Origin: JBEEJZ01 sp041168905
GTDB lineage: Bacteria; Pseudomonadota; Gammaproteobacteria; Burkholderiales; Burkholderiaceae_C
Direction: 5' to 3'
NCBI GenBank assembly: GCA_041168905.1
Contig: JBEEJZ010000264.1
Location: 1 to 38,071 of the forward strand
Length of the DNA: 38,071 bases
Both the position numbers and the translations under genes were made by a program. Below the pieces are notes generated by a model. The model ran no database searches and was not told where the DNA came from. It saw only the letters and a program-made list of their open reading frames with translations. Positions 15,935 to 23,387 of the stretch are shown piece after piece (position 1 is the stretch's first letter; each line of letters begins with the position of its first letter).

Positions 15935-15952
15935 GGAAATAAGTTTTCTTCC
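15935..15952. promoter_or_regulatory. Candidate operator upstream of the RpiR gene
   Basis: GGAAATAAGTTTTCTTCC contains an imperfect inverted repeat, G-AAA-N4-TTT-C, and GGAA...TTCC ends. RpiR-type inositol regulators are known from memory to use GGAA/TTCC-type sites. It lies 32 bp upstream of the chosen RpiR start and within the promoter shared with the flavoprotein, consistent with autoregulation. A further AATTGGA/TCCAATT pair lies at 15887-15893 and 15925-15931. Confidence 0.4.
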
Positions 15953-15984
15953 ATAGAATGAACTTTTACATGTTCGAGGGCACC

Positions 15985-16881
15985 ATGGCCGCTGTCAACG
16001 CCGAAAAACTCACTGTCGATCAGCTGATTAAACGCATCTCGGGTGACTACGAAGACCTGAGCAAGCAGCTCAAGGTGATCGCCCGCTATGTGGAACAGCA
16101 CCGCGACCATATCGGCCTGGACGGCATCCAGCAGGTGGCATCACAGTGCGAAGTGCAGCCTTCGGCCGTGGTCCGATTTGCCAAGCATTTCGGCTTCAGT
16201 GGTTTCTCGGAAATGCAGGCGATTTTTCGGGAAGGTTTGTCTCGTCAGCTGGCACCAGGGCGCAATTACAAGGCCCGCATCCGTGACGTTATTGAGTCGG
16301 GCACGGGCAGTTTGTCCAGCCCCGACATCGCCCGTGAATTTTTGGCCGGATCCATTGCCGGCATGGAAGAGTTGCAGGCCAGTCTGGATGGCCCCAGCTT
16401 TCAAAAGGCGGTTGAGTTGCTGGCTGTGAGCGATTGCATCTGGGTCGTCGCCTCGCGCCGGTCGTTCCCGATTGCCGCTTACCTGGACTACGCGTTTCAG
16501 CATACGGACAAGCGCGTGGGCCTGGTGTCGGGCCTGGGCAGCATGCACCATGGCCAGATGCGGTCGGTGCGCGAAGGCGACGTGATGGTGGCCATTTCCT
16601 TCTCGCCGTATGCCGAAGAAACCATTGCGGTGTCGCGCATGGCTGCGGAGCGTGGTGCCAAGCTCATCGCCATCACCGACAGCCGCATGAGCCCCCTGGC
16701 CAAACTGGCCGAGGTGGTCCTGGTGGTGCAAGACAACTCCACCTTTGGCTTTCGCTCCCTGAGCAGCACCATGGGATTGGCCCAGAGTCTGTTCATTGCG
16801 CTGGCCTATACATTGGAGCTACCTTATCGCTCCACCACGACGCCGGCAGCTGAGCCCGCAGCTTCTGCCACTGGCAAGTAA
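15985..16881 (+). CDS. RpiR/MurR-family transcriptional regulator with SIS domain
   Basis: A 298-residue regulator: an N-terminal helix-turn-helix of the RpiR type (IQQVASQCEVQPSAVVRFAKHFGFSGFSEMQ), then a SIS sugar-phosphate-binding domain (about 130-260; DCIWVVASRRSFPIAAYLDYAF, DVMVAISFSPYAEETI, LIAITDS). It likely controls sugar or inositol catabolic genes in response to a phosphorylated intermediate. Three in-frame ATGs exist at 15958, 15970 and 15985; the last is preferred because GAGGG sits at 15976-15980 while the others have no RBS. The C-terminal tail, rich in Ala and Thr, overlaps the convergent LacI gene by 58 bp. Its position beside the IolI/IolG genes suggests an IolR-like role. 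Confidence 0.92.
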   Translation: MAAVNAEKLTVDQLIKRISGDYEDLSKQLKVIARYVEQHRDHIGLDGIQQVASQCEVQPSAVVRFAKHFGFSGFSEMQAIFREGLSRQLAPGRNYKARIRDVIESGTGSLSSPDIAREFLAGSIAGMEELQASLDGPSFQKAVELLAVSDCIWVVASRRSFPIAAYLDYAFQHTDKRVGLVSGLGSMHHGQMRSVREGDVMVAISFSPYAEETIAVSRMAAERGAKLIAITDSRMSPLAKLAEVVLVVQDNSTFGFRSLSSTMGLAQSLFIALAYTLELPYRSTTTPAAEPAASATGK

Positions 16882-17930
16882 GGCTGGCTGGGCAGGTTTT
16901 CGGCGCAGAAAAGGCGGAACTCATTGGGCCCGGTGGGTGGCATCTGGTCGAGCCACTTGTTGACAAACAGCAGGTGCTGCATGCCCGAGAGCATCTGACC
17001 GTCTGGATCCTGGTCAATCACCAGATCCATCTGACCTTGCACCAGTGATTCCCGGTGCTCGTCTGACAGCTCGTGCCCCACCCAGACCACCTTGCCAGCC
17101 TGACCGTGTCGACGCAGCGCCTGCACGATGCCCGTAGACCCGGCACCGCTGTGATACACGCCCACCAGCGGCTGGTCTATCCCCAGGCGCAGGGCGGCAT
17201 CAACGGCTTCAAAGGTTTTGTCCGGGTCGTCCAGGCAGGCTTGCACTGGCAGACAGTGCAGGTGTGAAAACCGCTCGGCTACCACGCCCATGAAGCCGCC
17301 GGTGCGATCCCGATGCGCCCGGTAGGCCAAATCATTGGTGAGCACCAGCACGCGGCCTGGCTGCCGAACAAGGCGACCCATGAAGTGGCCAGCCGTCCGA
17401 CCCGCGTGCTGGTTGTCGATGCCGGCGTAGTGCAGTCGCGGCACGTCGCTGATGTCGCTCATGAGGGTCACCACCGGCACGCCCTGCAGGCTGGCCGCGC
17501 GCACAGCTTCCCGCAGCAAGGGCGTGTCGTGCAGAGCGACGATGAGTCCATCGCGCCGGTGCGGGGGGTGCTGGATGAATGCCGCCGTCTGTGCCTCATC
17601 CTGCGATGCAAACTCGTGCCGGTGCACCACGATGCGCCGGTCCAGCAACTGCATGATGCGTTCCAGCGCCAGTTCCATGCGCCGGAAAAAGGGCGTTCGG
17701 CTGCGTGCCATGACCACATCAAAACGGGTCAGGCCGCTGCGCACATCCGGCAATTGCCGCTTGGTGCCCAGTTGCTTGGCCGCCCGGATTACTTTTTCCC
17801 GGGTGCTGACCGAGGTGCTTCCCCGCTCGTTGAGCACGCGGTTGACCGTGGCGATGCCCACACCGGCCTGCAGCGCGATGTCGGTCAGCCTAGGGCTGCT
17901 CTTTCGACGGGGAGCCGATGTGGCGGGCAT
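16824..17930 (-). CDS. LacI-family transcriptional regulator
   Basis: A 368-residue repressor or activator. The N-terminal helix-turn-helix reads RLTDIALQAGVGIATVNRVLNERGSTSVSTREKV, including the hinge-preceding region of LacI proteins. The rest is a periplasmic-binding-protein-like sensor domain (about 65-340), with DGLIVALHD, GVPVVTLMSD and YAGIDNQHAGRTAG typical of sugar-binding LacI regulators. It is 8 bp downstream of the IolI-like gene on the same strand, so both are probably cotranscribed. The two LacI-type operators at 691-710 and 810-829 and a weak TGCACCCG half-match at 18839-18846 upstream of the operon are candidate targets. Its 3' end overlaps the RpiR gene. Confidence 0.93.
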   Translation of the reverse strand: MPATSAPRRKSSPRLTDIALQAGVGIATVNRVLNERGSTSVSTREKVIRAAKQLGTKRQLPDVRSGLTRFDVVMARSRTPFFRRMELALERIMQLLDRRIVVHRHEFASQDEAQTAAFIQHPPHRRDGLIVALHDTPLLREAVRAASLQGVPVVTLMSDISDVPRLHYAGIDNQHAGRTAGHFMGRLVRQPGRVLVLTNDLAYRAHRDRTGGFMGVVAERFSHLHCLPVQACLDDPDKTFEAVDAALRLGIDQPLVGVYHSGAGSTGIVQALRRHGQAGKVVWVGHELSDEHRESLVQGQMDLVIDQDPDGQMLSGMQHLLFVNKWLDQMPPTGPNEFRLFCAENLPSQPYLPVAEAAGSAAGVVVER

Positions 17931-17938
17931 GTTGGCAA

Positions 17939-18790
17939 TCAGGCGGCCACTGCAGCGCCCTCTGCCTGCTCAGCCACTGCTTGACGCAGGTAAGCCATGC
18001 TGCTGACTAGGCGCTGTTCGATGTCGGCGGCCGCCGCAATTTCCTCGGCAAACGGCTCGAATGAGCACAGGCCTGTGTAGCCCGCCTGGAACAGGGTGTT
18101 GATCTGGGCAGCGTTGCCCAGGCGGTCTGCCGCTCCTACCAGCACGCGGTGACCATCTCGCATCTGGTTGGCGCTCAGGGCCACGTCTTCCACGCCAGAG
18201 ATGTGAATCAGGCCGGTCAGTTCAGGGAAGTACAAGCCTTCTCCTGCCAGGTGATGGTGAAAGGTGTCGTGTACCAGGCGGAAGGTGCTGGTGTCGCCGA
18301 TCTCGCGAATGGCGCGCACGGCCTGCGACTTGCGGCGAACGGCGCACTCTTCAAAACCCAGCGGCTCCACCAGGCCGATCAGGCCGGCTTCGTCCAGCAG
18401 CGGCTTGAGGCTCTGGAGGGCATGTACCAGGTCGGCATGGCGCTGCTCGGGCGTGCGGGCATCGCGCAGGCTGTTGGTGGGGCACAGCACCAAGGCCTCG
18501 GCACCGCAGCCGACGGCATAGGCAATCATGTCTTTGGCTTCAGCCGCGCGGGTGGCGTCAAACTGCTCGAAGCGCTGCAGGGCATTGATCGAGCGGATGG
18601 TGAGGCCATGGGCCTTGGCCACAGCGCCGATGTCGGCGGCAGAAGCGCCGTCGACCATTTCGACGCCAGGCAGGTCGTTGCGAATCTCGATGGCAGACAC
18701 GCCCAGGCGTTTCACCAAAGCGGCAAACTCGGCAAAGCCAATGCGTGGTGCGCTGATGCGGTTGATGGAAAACTGAATGGCTGCGGACAT
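17939..18790 (-). CDS. IolI-like TIM-barrel isomerase (2-keto-myo-inositol isomerase family)
   Basis: A 283-residue AP-endonuclease-2-type TIM barrel. It begins MSAAIQFSINRISAPRIGF, and the segments LGVSAIEIRND, LIGLVEPLGFEECAVR (metal-ligand glutamate), RLVHDTFHHHLAGEGL (Asp/His) and TGLCSFEPFAEEI (C-terminal glutamate) match the inosose isomerase pattern. It probably isomerises a keto-inositol made by the divergently encoded IolG-type dehydrogenases. It is the first gene of a two-gene unit with the LacI regulator. IolE-type dehydratase or another sugar epimerase are alternatives, since the fold alone does not settle the reaction. Confidence 0.83.
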   Translation of the reverse strand: MSAAIQFSINRISAPRIGFAEFAALVKRLGVSAIEIRNDLPGVEMVDGASAADIGAVAKAHGLTIRSINALQRFEQFDATRAAEAKDMIAYAVGCGAEALVLCPTNSLRDARTPEQRHADLVHALQSLKPLLDEAGLIGLVEPLGFEECAVRRKSQAVRAIREIGDTSTFRLVHDTFHHHLAGEGLYFPELTGLIHISGVEDVALSANQMRDGHRVLVGAADRLGNAAQINTLFQAGYTGLCSFEPFAEEIAAAADIEQRLVSSMAYLRQAVAEQAEGAAVAA

Positions 18791-19086
18791 GAAGAAGGTC
18801 TCCGGTAAGGCGTGTCAAAAAAGAGAGCAGGGCTGCGGTGCACCCGTAAATGGCTGGACGGTGGCACGAACGAAGACTGGACTGTAAAAAAATGAGCGCG
18901 TGTTAGCAGCAAGATTTTTGATCAAATTTGATCAAAATGTAGAGCCGTTAGTCTTTTAATCTTGAAATTTAATTCGAGATTGAATTTTTTTGGAATTTTC
19001 TTTTCATTCGTGTAAAACGTCTTTATAGTGCTGCTTGTTCTTGCTCGCGCTGGCGGGCTTTTTTTCGACCTACTTTTGGAATTCCC
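18791..19086. promoter_or_regulatory. Divergent promoter region of iolI-like and iolG genes
   Basis: A 296-bp gap, markedly A/T-rich between about 18890 and 19025. It contains a 22-bp perfect palindrome (18916-18937, listed separately) and a GGAATTTTCTTTTC element (18992-19005) resembling the candidate RpiR site GGAA-N5-TTTTC at 15935. TGCACCCG at 18839-18846 matches half of the LacI-type operators. No gene is seen. Confidence 0.6.
18916..18937. promoter_or_regulatory. 22-bp perfect palindrome, probable operator
   Basis: TTTTGATCAAA followed directly by its reverse complement TTTGATCAAAA gives a perfect 22-bp palindrome. It lies centrally in the divergent gap, about 126 bp from the iolI-like start and 150 bp from the iolG start. 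A dimeric regulator is the likely binder; the LacI or RpiR protein nearby is a candidate. Confidence 0.6.
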
Positions 19087-20082
19087 ATGAAAAACGTCGC
19101 TGTTTTTGGCGCTGGCCGCATCGGCCGCATCCACGCATCCAACCTGGTCGCCCTGTCCGGCGTCAAGCTCAAGTACGTGTCTGACCCCATGCCAGCCGCT
19201 GCTGCCGACCTGGCGCAGAAGGTCGGCGCTGAAGTCGCCACCGTGGAAGCCATCCTGGCCGATGCCAGCATCGACGCCGTGGCCATCTGCTCGTCCACCA
19301 GCACCCACAGCGACCTGATCACCCGAGCTGCTGCCGCAGGCAAGAACATCTTCTGTGAAAAGCCGGTTGACCTGTCGGTGCCCCGCGCCGAAGCTTGCGC
19401 ACAGGCGGTCAAGGACGCAGGTGTGGCTTGCATGATCGGCTTTCAGCGCCGCTTTGACCCCACCTTCAACGAAGCCCGTAGTCGCATGGATGCCGGCGTC
19501 ATCGGCAACCCCGAAATGCTCATCGTCACCAGCCGCGACCCAGGCGCGCCTCCGGCCGACTACATCACGGCTTCGGGCGGCATCTTCCGCGACATGCTGA
19601 TTCACGACCTGGACGTGTTCCGCTGGATTCTGTGCGCCGACGGCGATGAAGCTGAATGGCTGAGCGCCACCGGTTCGGTGCTGACCGACCCCGCCATCGC
19701 CGCTCTGGGCGACGTGGACAGCACTGCGGTGAGCATCCGTACCAAGAAGGGCCGCCTGTGCCAGATCAACACCAGCCGCCGCGCCGCCTATGGCTACGAC
19801 CAGCGTTTTGAAGTGCTGGGTGCCAAGGGCCTGCTGCAGTGCGGTAACCACACACCCACCGAGGTGGTGCAATGGGATGCCAACGGCATCAGCGGCGACA
19901 AGCCTGAGAACTTTTTCCTGCAGCGCTACGCAGCCGCTTATCGCCTGGAAATCATGCACTTCTTCGAGTGCCTGCAAACCGGAGCGGCCTTCAAGACCAC
20001 CGTGGCCGATGGCGTGGCAGCGCAAAAGCTGGCCGATGCGGCTACAGAGAGCTGGAAGAGCGGCCAGCCGGTCCGTTTCTGA
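19087..20082 (+). CDS. iolG: Inositol 2-dehydrogenase (Gfo/Idh/MocA family)
   Basis: A 331-residue NAD(P)-dependent dehydrogenase. It starts MKNVAVFGAGRIGRIHASNL, with the Rossmann GxGxxG, and carries FCEKPVDL near residue 97 (catalytic Lys in the EKP motif), MIGFQRRFDP, and GGIFRDMLIHDLDVFRW with the Asp and His of the active site. These and the length fit myo-inositol 2-dehydrogenase, which oxidises inositol to 2-keto-inositol. It is the first gene of a pair with another family member 30 bp downstream and divergent from the IolI-like isomerase. Gfo/Idh/MocA specificity is hard to predict, so scyllo-inositol or another polyol is possible. Confidence 0.88.
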   Translation: MKNVAVFGAGRIGRIHASNLVALSGVKLKYVSDPMPAAAADLAQKVGAEVATVEAILADASIDAVAICSSTSTHSDLITRAAAAGKNIFCEKPVDLSVPRAEACAQAVKDAGVACMIGFQRRFDPTFNEARSRMDAGVIGNPEMLIVTSRDPGAPPADYITASGGIFRDMLIHDLDVFRWILCADGDEAEWLSATGSVLTDPAIAALGDVDSTAVSIRTKKGRLCQINTSRRAAYGYDQRFEVLGAKGLLQCGNHTPTEVVQWDANGISGDKPENFFLQRYAAAYRLEIMHFFECLQTGAAFKTTVADGVAAQKLADAATESWKSGQPVRF

Positions 20083-20112
20083 GTATCCACCCGCCACTCG
20101 CCGAGGCCGAAC

Positions 20113-21147
20113 ATGTCAACTCCCCACGCTCAAACACCCCTCAGAGTCGGCATCGCCGGCCTGGGCCGCCTGGGCCAGCGCCATGCCCAGGCACTGGCGT
20201 TTCAAACCCGGCACTGCACCCTGGTGGCGGCCTGCAGCCCGGTAACTGCCGAACTGGACTTTGCCCGCCAGCAGCTGGGCGTGACGCGCTTGTACGCTGA
20301 CTTCGACGCCTTCATCGCCGACCCTGAGCTGGATGCTGTTGTACTGGTCACGCCGACCAACCTGCATGCCGACCAGACCATTGCGGCACTGAAGGCAGGC
20401 AAGCACGTGTTTGTAGAAAAACCCCTTGCCCTGAACGTCCCAGATTGCGAGCGGGTGCTCGCAGTGGCAGCCCAGTACCCGAAGCAAATCGCGATGGTGG
20501 GCTTCGTGCGCCGCTTCGACCCCAGCTACCGTACGGCCCAAGCCAGCATAGAGGCGGGCGAGATCGGTACGCCTTTTCTGGTGCGCTCACAAACCTGCGA
20601 TCAGAACGACCCCGATGGCTTCTTTGTCCGCTTTGCCCCCACCTCGGGGGGCATCTTCATGGATTGCAGCGTGCACGACATCGACCTGGCCCGCTGGATG
20701 CTTGGCAGGCCACAGGCGATCCGCGCCTTTGCCACAGGTACCACGGCCCTGCACCCAGCGTTGGCCGAGTTTGGTGATGTGGACAACGGCCTGGCGATTG
20801 TCGAGTTTGAAGGTGGCAAGCGCGCCGTGTTTTACGCTTCACGCACGATGGCGCACGGGCACGAAACCAGCACCGAGATCATCGGTACGGCCGGCAAATT
20901 GGCGGTGGGCGAACACGCTGCCCGCGACCGCGTGGTGCGCAGCGACACCCTGGGTGTGCGCCATGCCGTGCTCAAGGACTTCTACGAGCGTTTTGAAGCA
21001 GCCTTCGCGGCAGAAATGAACGATTTCATCGCCGCCTGCCGGGGCGAGAAAGCGCTGACCCTGACCTTGAGCGACGCCTTGGAAGCCACCCGCATCGGGC
21101 TGGCGATCACCCGCTCCCTGCACAGCGGCATGCCCGAGGCGGTTTAA
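20113..21147 (+). CDS. Second Gfo/Idh/MocA-family dehydrogenase (inositol-dehydrogenase-like)
   Basis: A 344-residue paralogue of the preceding gene. It has the Rossmann motif RVGIAGLGRLGQRHA, VFVEKPLALN (EKP with catalytic Lys), MVGFVRRFDPSY, and GGIFMDCSVHDIDLARW with the Asp/His pair. GAGG at 20103-20106 precedes the ATG. Clustering with iolG suggests it oxidises a second inositol stereoisomer or reduces an intermediate; tandem dehydrogenases of this kind occur in inositol clusters. Its last four bases overlap the 3' end of the convergent HDOD gene. Confidence 0.88.
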   Translation: MSTPHAQTPLRVGIAGLGRLGQRHAQALAFQTRHCTLVAACSPVTAELDFARQQLGVTRLYADFDAFIADPELDAVVLVTPTNLHADQTIAALKAGKHVFVEKPLALNVPDCERVLAVAAQYPKQIAMVGFVRRFDPSYRTAQASIEAGEIGTPFLVRSQTCDQNDPDGFFVRFAPTSGGIFMDCSVHDIDLARWMLGRPQAIRAFATGTTALHPALAEFGDVDNGLAIVEFEGGKRAVFYASRTMAHGHETSTEIIGTAGKLAVGEHAARDRVVRSDTLGVRHAVLKDFYERFEAAFAAEMNDFIAACRGEKALTLTLSDALEATRIGLAITRSLHSGMPEAV

Positions 21148-22019
21148 GCGACGGTGCCCAGACGCGTCGAGAAAATCTCGTTGGCCTGACGACTTCGGGC
21201 ATCGATCCGCCCCAGCAAGGGGCGCACCTTCTCGTCAAACACCAGGCCCAAGCGTCGACACGCCGCTGCTGACATGGTCGTGACCCGGCTCTCATCCGGG
21301 CCCGCCAGCCCCAAGGCATTGCTCAATACTTCTCCCACATGCACCAGCGCGACCAGTGGGCTGCTGGCTTTGGGGTCGGGTTCGCAATGCCCCTCGATGG
21401 CGGCAGCGATATCGACCGGCAGGCCCCAGTAAGCGGCCAGCCAGGCACCCAGAGTGGCATGGTCAACACCGAAGTAGCGCCGCTCCATGACCTCATCGGC
21501 TACGCCCTGGACCAGGGCATCGGACCGGCAGGCACGGTAGGCGTCGGCCTGAAAGCTGTACAGCCACAGCTGGCCGATGTCGTGCAACAGACCAGCGATC
21601 AGGGCCGTATCGGCCGACACACCCGAGTCCCCCAGATGCAGGGTGAGCTCATGGCAACAGAGGCCTACCGACATGCAATGCGCCCAGAAGGTGGCTGGCG
21701 GCGAGTTGTGCCCCAGCGAGTCCAGGAAAGCGCCGACGCTGCTGACCAGGGTGATTTTGCGCACCCGGCTCATGCCGATGAGGGAGGTGGCGGTGTACAG
21801 ATCGTTGACCACCGAGCCGCGACCAGCCGCAGCCATGTTGGCGGCGGAAATGACGCGAGCGGCAATCACGGGGTCGTGCTCCACGCAGTGCGCCAGCACG
21901 CGCAAACTGCCATCCGGATCGTCCAAAGTGGCCAGGATGTCGGCAATGACGCGCGGGAAACTGGGCAGCGTGGCACTGCGTTCGATCACCTCTTCACGGT
22001 TCAGGAAGCAGGGTGTCAT
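21144..22019 (-). CDS. HDOD-domain signalling protein
   Basis: A 291-residue protein made mostly of an HDOD domain, a catalytically inactive relative of HD hydrolases used in bacterial signalling. Segments LPSFPRVIADILATLDDPDGSL, LAHCVEHDPVIAARVISAANMA, SLIGMSRVRKITL and LIAGLLHDIGQLWLYSF are diagnostic. No membrane or output domain is fused. Its ATG shares one base with the stop of the upstream small gene (TGATG), so the two are translationally coupled and probably form one unit downstream of purC. HDOD proteins commonly link to c-di-GMP or chemotaxis-type pathways; the partner here is unknown. Confidence 0.9.
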   Translation of the reverse strand: MTPCFLNREEVIERSATLPSFPRVIADILATLDDPDGSLRVLAHCVEHDPVIAARVISAANMAAAGRGSVVNDLYTATSLIGMSRVRKITLVSSVGAFLDSLGHNSPPATFWAHCMSVGLCCHELTLHLGDSGVSADTALIAGLLHDIGQLWLYSFQADAYRACRSDALVQGVADEVMERRYFGVDHATLGAWLAAYWGLPVDIAAAIEGHCEPDPKASSPLVALVHVGEVLSNALGLAGPDESRVTTMSAAACRRLGLVFDEKVRPLLGRIDARSRQANEIFSTRLGTVA

Positions 22020-22345
22020 CAGGCAATTCTGTAGGCGATGACCTGCTCATACAGCGCAGCCAGGTCTGGGGACGAGAGGTCGGCTCCCTGAAAAATATGA
22101 GCCACCTGCTGCACGATCCGCTCGGTGTCTGCGGCCACCTCTGCGCCCGAGCGGAGATCTTCCTCGGCCACGGCAACATACTCGGCATGGTGCGCCATGA
22201 GCTGACGTACGTTTTCCGGGGTCAGGACGTGGCCTGCAGGCAAGCTCAAACTCAAACGCCCCTGTTCGATCACTTGGGCCGGCACACCCAAGACCATGCC
22301 GGCCTGGACTTCGGTCAATGGCAGATAGCGGGTACGGGTACGCAT
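22019..22345 (-). CDS. Small protein coupled to the HDOD gene, function unknown
   Basis: A 108-residue protein beginning MRTRTRYLPLTEVQAGMVLG. The segment LPLTEVQAGMVL...LPAGHVLTPENVRQLMAHHAEYV resembles the short N-terminal region found before HD-GYP or HDOD modules in other proteins, so it may be a separated accessory domain of the HDOD protein. The ATG at 22345 is used; a TTG nine bases earlier is possible. It lies 16 bp after purC and overlaps the HDOD start by one base, which suggests a stable functional pair. No transmembrane segment or signal peptide is visible. Confidence 0.75.
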   Translation of the reverse strand: MRTRTRYLPLTEVQAGMVLGVPAQVIEQGRLSLSLPAGHVLTPENVRQLMAHHAEYVAVAEEDLRSGAEVAADTERIVQQVAHIFQGADLSSPDLAALYEQVIAYRIA

Positions 22346-22361
22346 AGCAGACAAGTTTGGT

Positions 22362-23258
22362 TTACCGTGTCAAGCGGGTAAGCGCTTCCTGGTATTTGGC
22401 AGCGGTTTTGACGATGACAGCCTGAGGCACCCGGGGCGCAGGCGGGGTTTTGCTCCAGGGTTTGCCATCGACCTGCACCGCCTCCAGCCAGTCACGCACA
22501 AACTGCTTGTCGTAGCTGGGTGGATTGGTACCGGCGTCGTAACTTTCAAGCGGCCAGAAGCGCGAGGAATCGGGCGTCAGCACCTCGTCCATCAGGGTCA
22601 GCGTGCCTTCCGCGTCCAGACCGAACTCAAACTTGGTGTCGGCAATGATGATGCCCTTGGTCAGAGCGATCTCGGCGGCAGCTTTGTAGATCGCGATGCT
22701 GATGTCGCGTATGCGGGTGGCCAGGTCCAGACCAATCATCTCCACCGTGCGCTCAAAGGTGATGTTTTCGTCGTGGTCGCCCACCGCCGCCTTGGCCGCC
22801 GGGGTGTAGATGGGCTCGGGCAGCTTGCTGGCGTTGAGCAGGCCCTCGGGCAGGGGTACACCACACACCTGCCGGTTCTCCTGGTACTCCTTCCAACCGC
22901 TGCCGGCCAGATAACCACGCACCACTGCCTCAACGGGGATGGGCTTGAGTCGTTTGACTAGCATGGAGCGGCCTTGCACCAATGGCACTTCATCGGGGCT
23001 CACCACACTCTCGGGCGCATCGCCAGTCAGGTGGTTGGGGCACATGTGCCCGAGTTTGTCGAACCAGAACAGAGCCATCTGCGTCAACAGCACACCCTTG
23101 CCCGGAATGGGCTCGCCCATGATCACGTCGAAGGCACTCAGGCGGTCACTCGCCACCATCAGGATGCGATCGTCACCTACAGCATAGTTGTCACGCACCT
23201 TCCCTCGTGCCAACAAAGGAAGGGAATGGAGGTTTGAAGTGTGCAGGGATGAAGTCAT
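22362..23258 (-). CDS. purC: Phosphoribosylaminoimidazole-succinocarboxamide synthase
   Basis: A 298-residue SAICAR synthase that joins CAIR and aspartate with ATP in purine biosynthesis. The family motifs are clear: LLARGKVRDNYAVGDDRILMVASDRLSAFDV near the N-terminus, VEAVVRGYLAGSGWKEY, IIIADTKFEFG, and LMDEVLTPDSSRFWP. The ATG at 23258 (MTSSLHTSN) is preferred over a TTG at 23285. It follows fba on the same strand, separated by a terminator. The purE and purK genes that often follow purC in related genomes are absent; the small protein and HDOD gene come next instead. Confidence 0.96.
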   Translation of the reverse strand: MTSSLHTSNLHSLPLLARGKVRDNYAVGDDRILMVASDRLSAFDVIMGEPIPGKGVLLTQMALFWFDKLGHMCPNHLTGDAPESVVSPDEVPLVQGRSMLVKRLKPIPVEAVVRGYLAGSGWKEYQENRQVCGVPLPEGLLNASKLPEPIYTPAAKAAVGDHDENITFERTVEMIGLDLATRIRDISIAIYKAAAEIALTKGIIIADTKFEFGLDAEGTLTLMDEVLTPDSSRFWPLESYDAGTNPPSYDKQFVRDWLEAVQVDGKPWSKTPPAPRVPQAVIVKTAAKYQEALTRLTR

Positions 23259-23286
23259 GGTCAGAGGCAAAGGTGGACTCGGCAAT

Positions 23287-23317
23287 GAAAAAGGCCCGGT
23301 GACGCATCAGCGGGCCT
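23287..23317 (-). terminator. Rho-independent terminator downstream of fba
   Basis: Read on the minus strand, AGGCCCG (23317-23311) pairs with CGGGCCT (23298-23292) across a 12-nt loop and runs into a T-stretch (23292-23288). It lies 70 bp after the fba stop and 30 bp before the purC start. Confidence 0.8.
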
Positions 23318-23387
23318 GAAGCCATTTCTTCGAATTATCGCAAGGAACGGCCATGTTTGACGGGCTGGCCAGCGCCAGCACCGAGGG

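Noticed and set aside
18922..20097. 391-codon minus-strand open frame opposite iolG
   Set aside because: The plus strand holds a complete Gfo/Idh/MocA dehydrogenase; the minus frame shows no family features and covers the divergent promoter.
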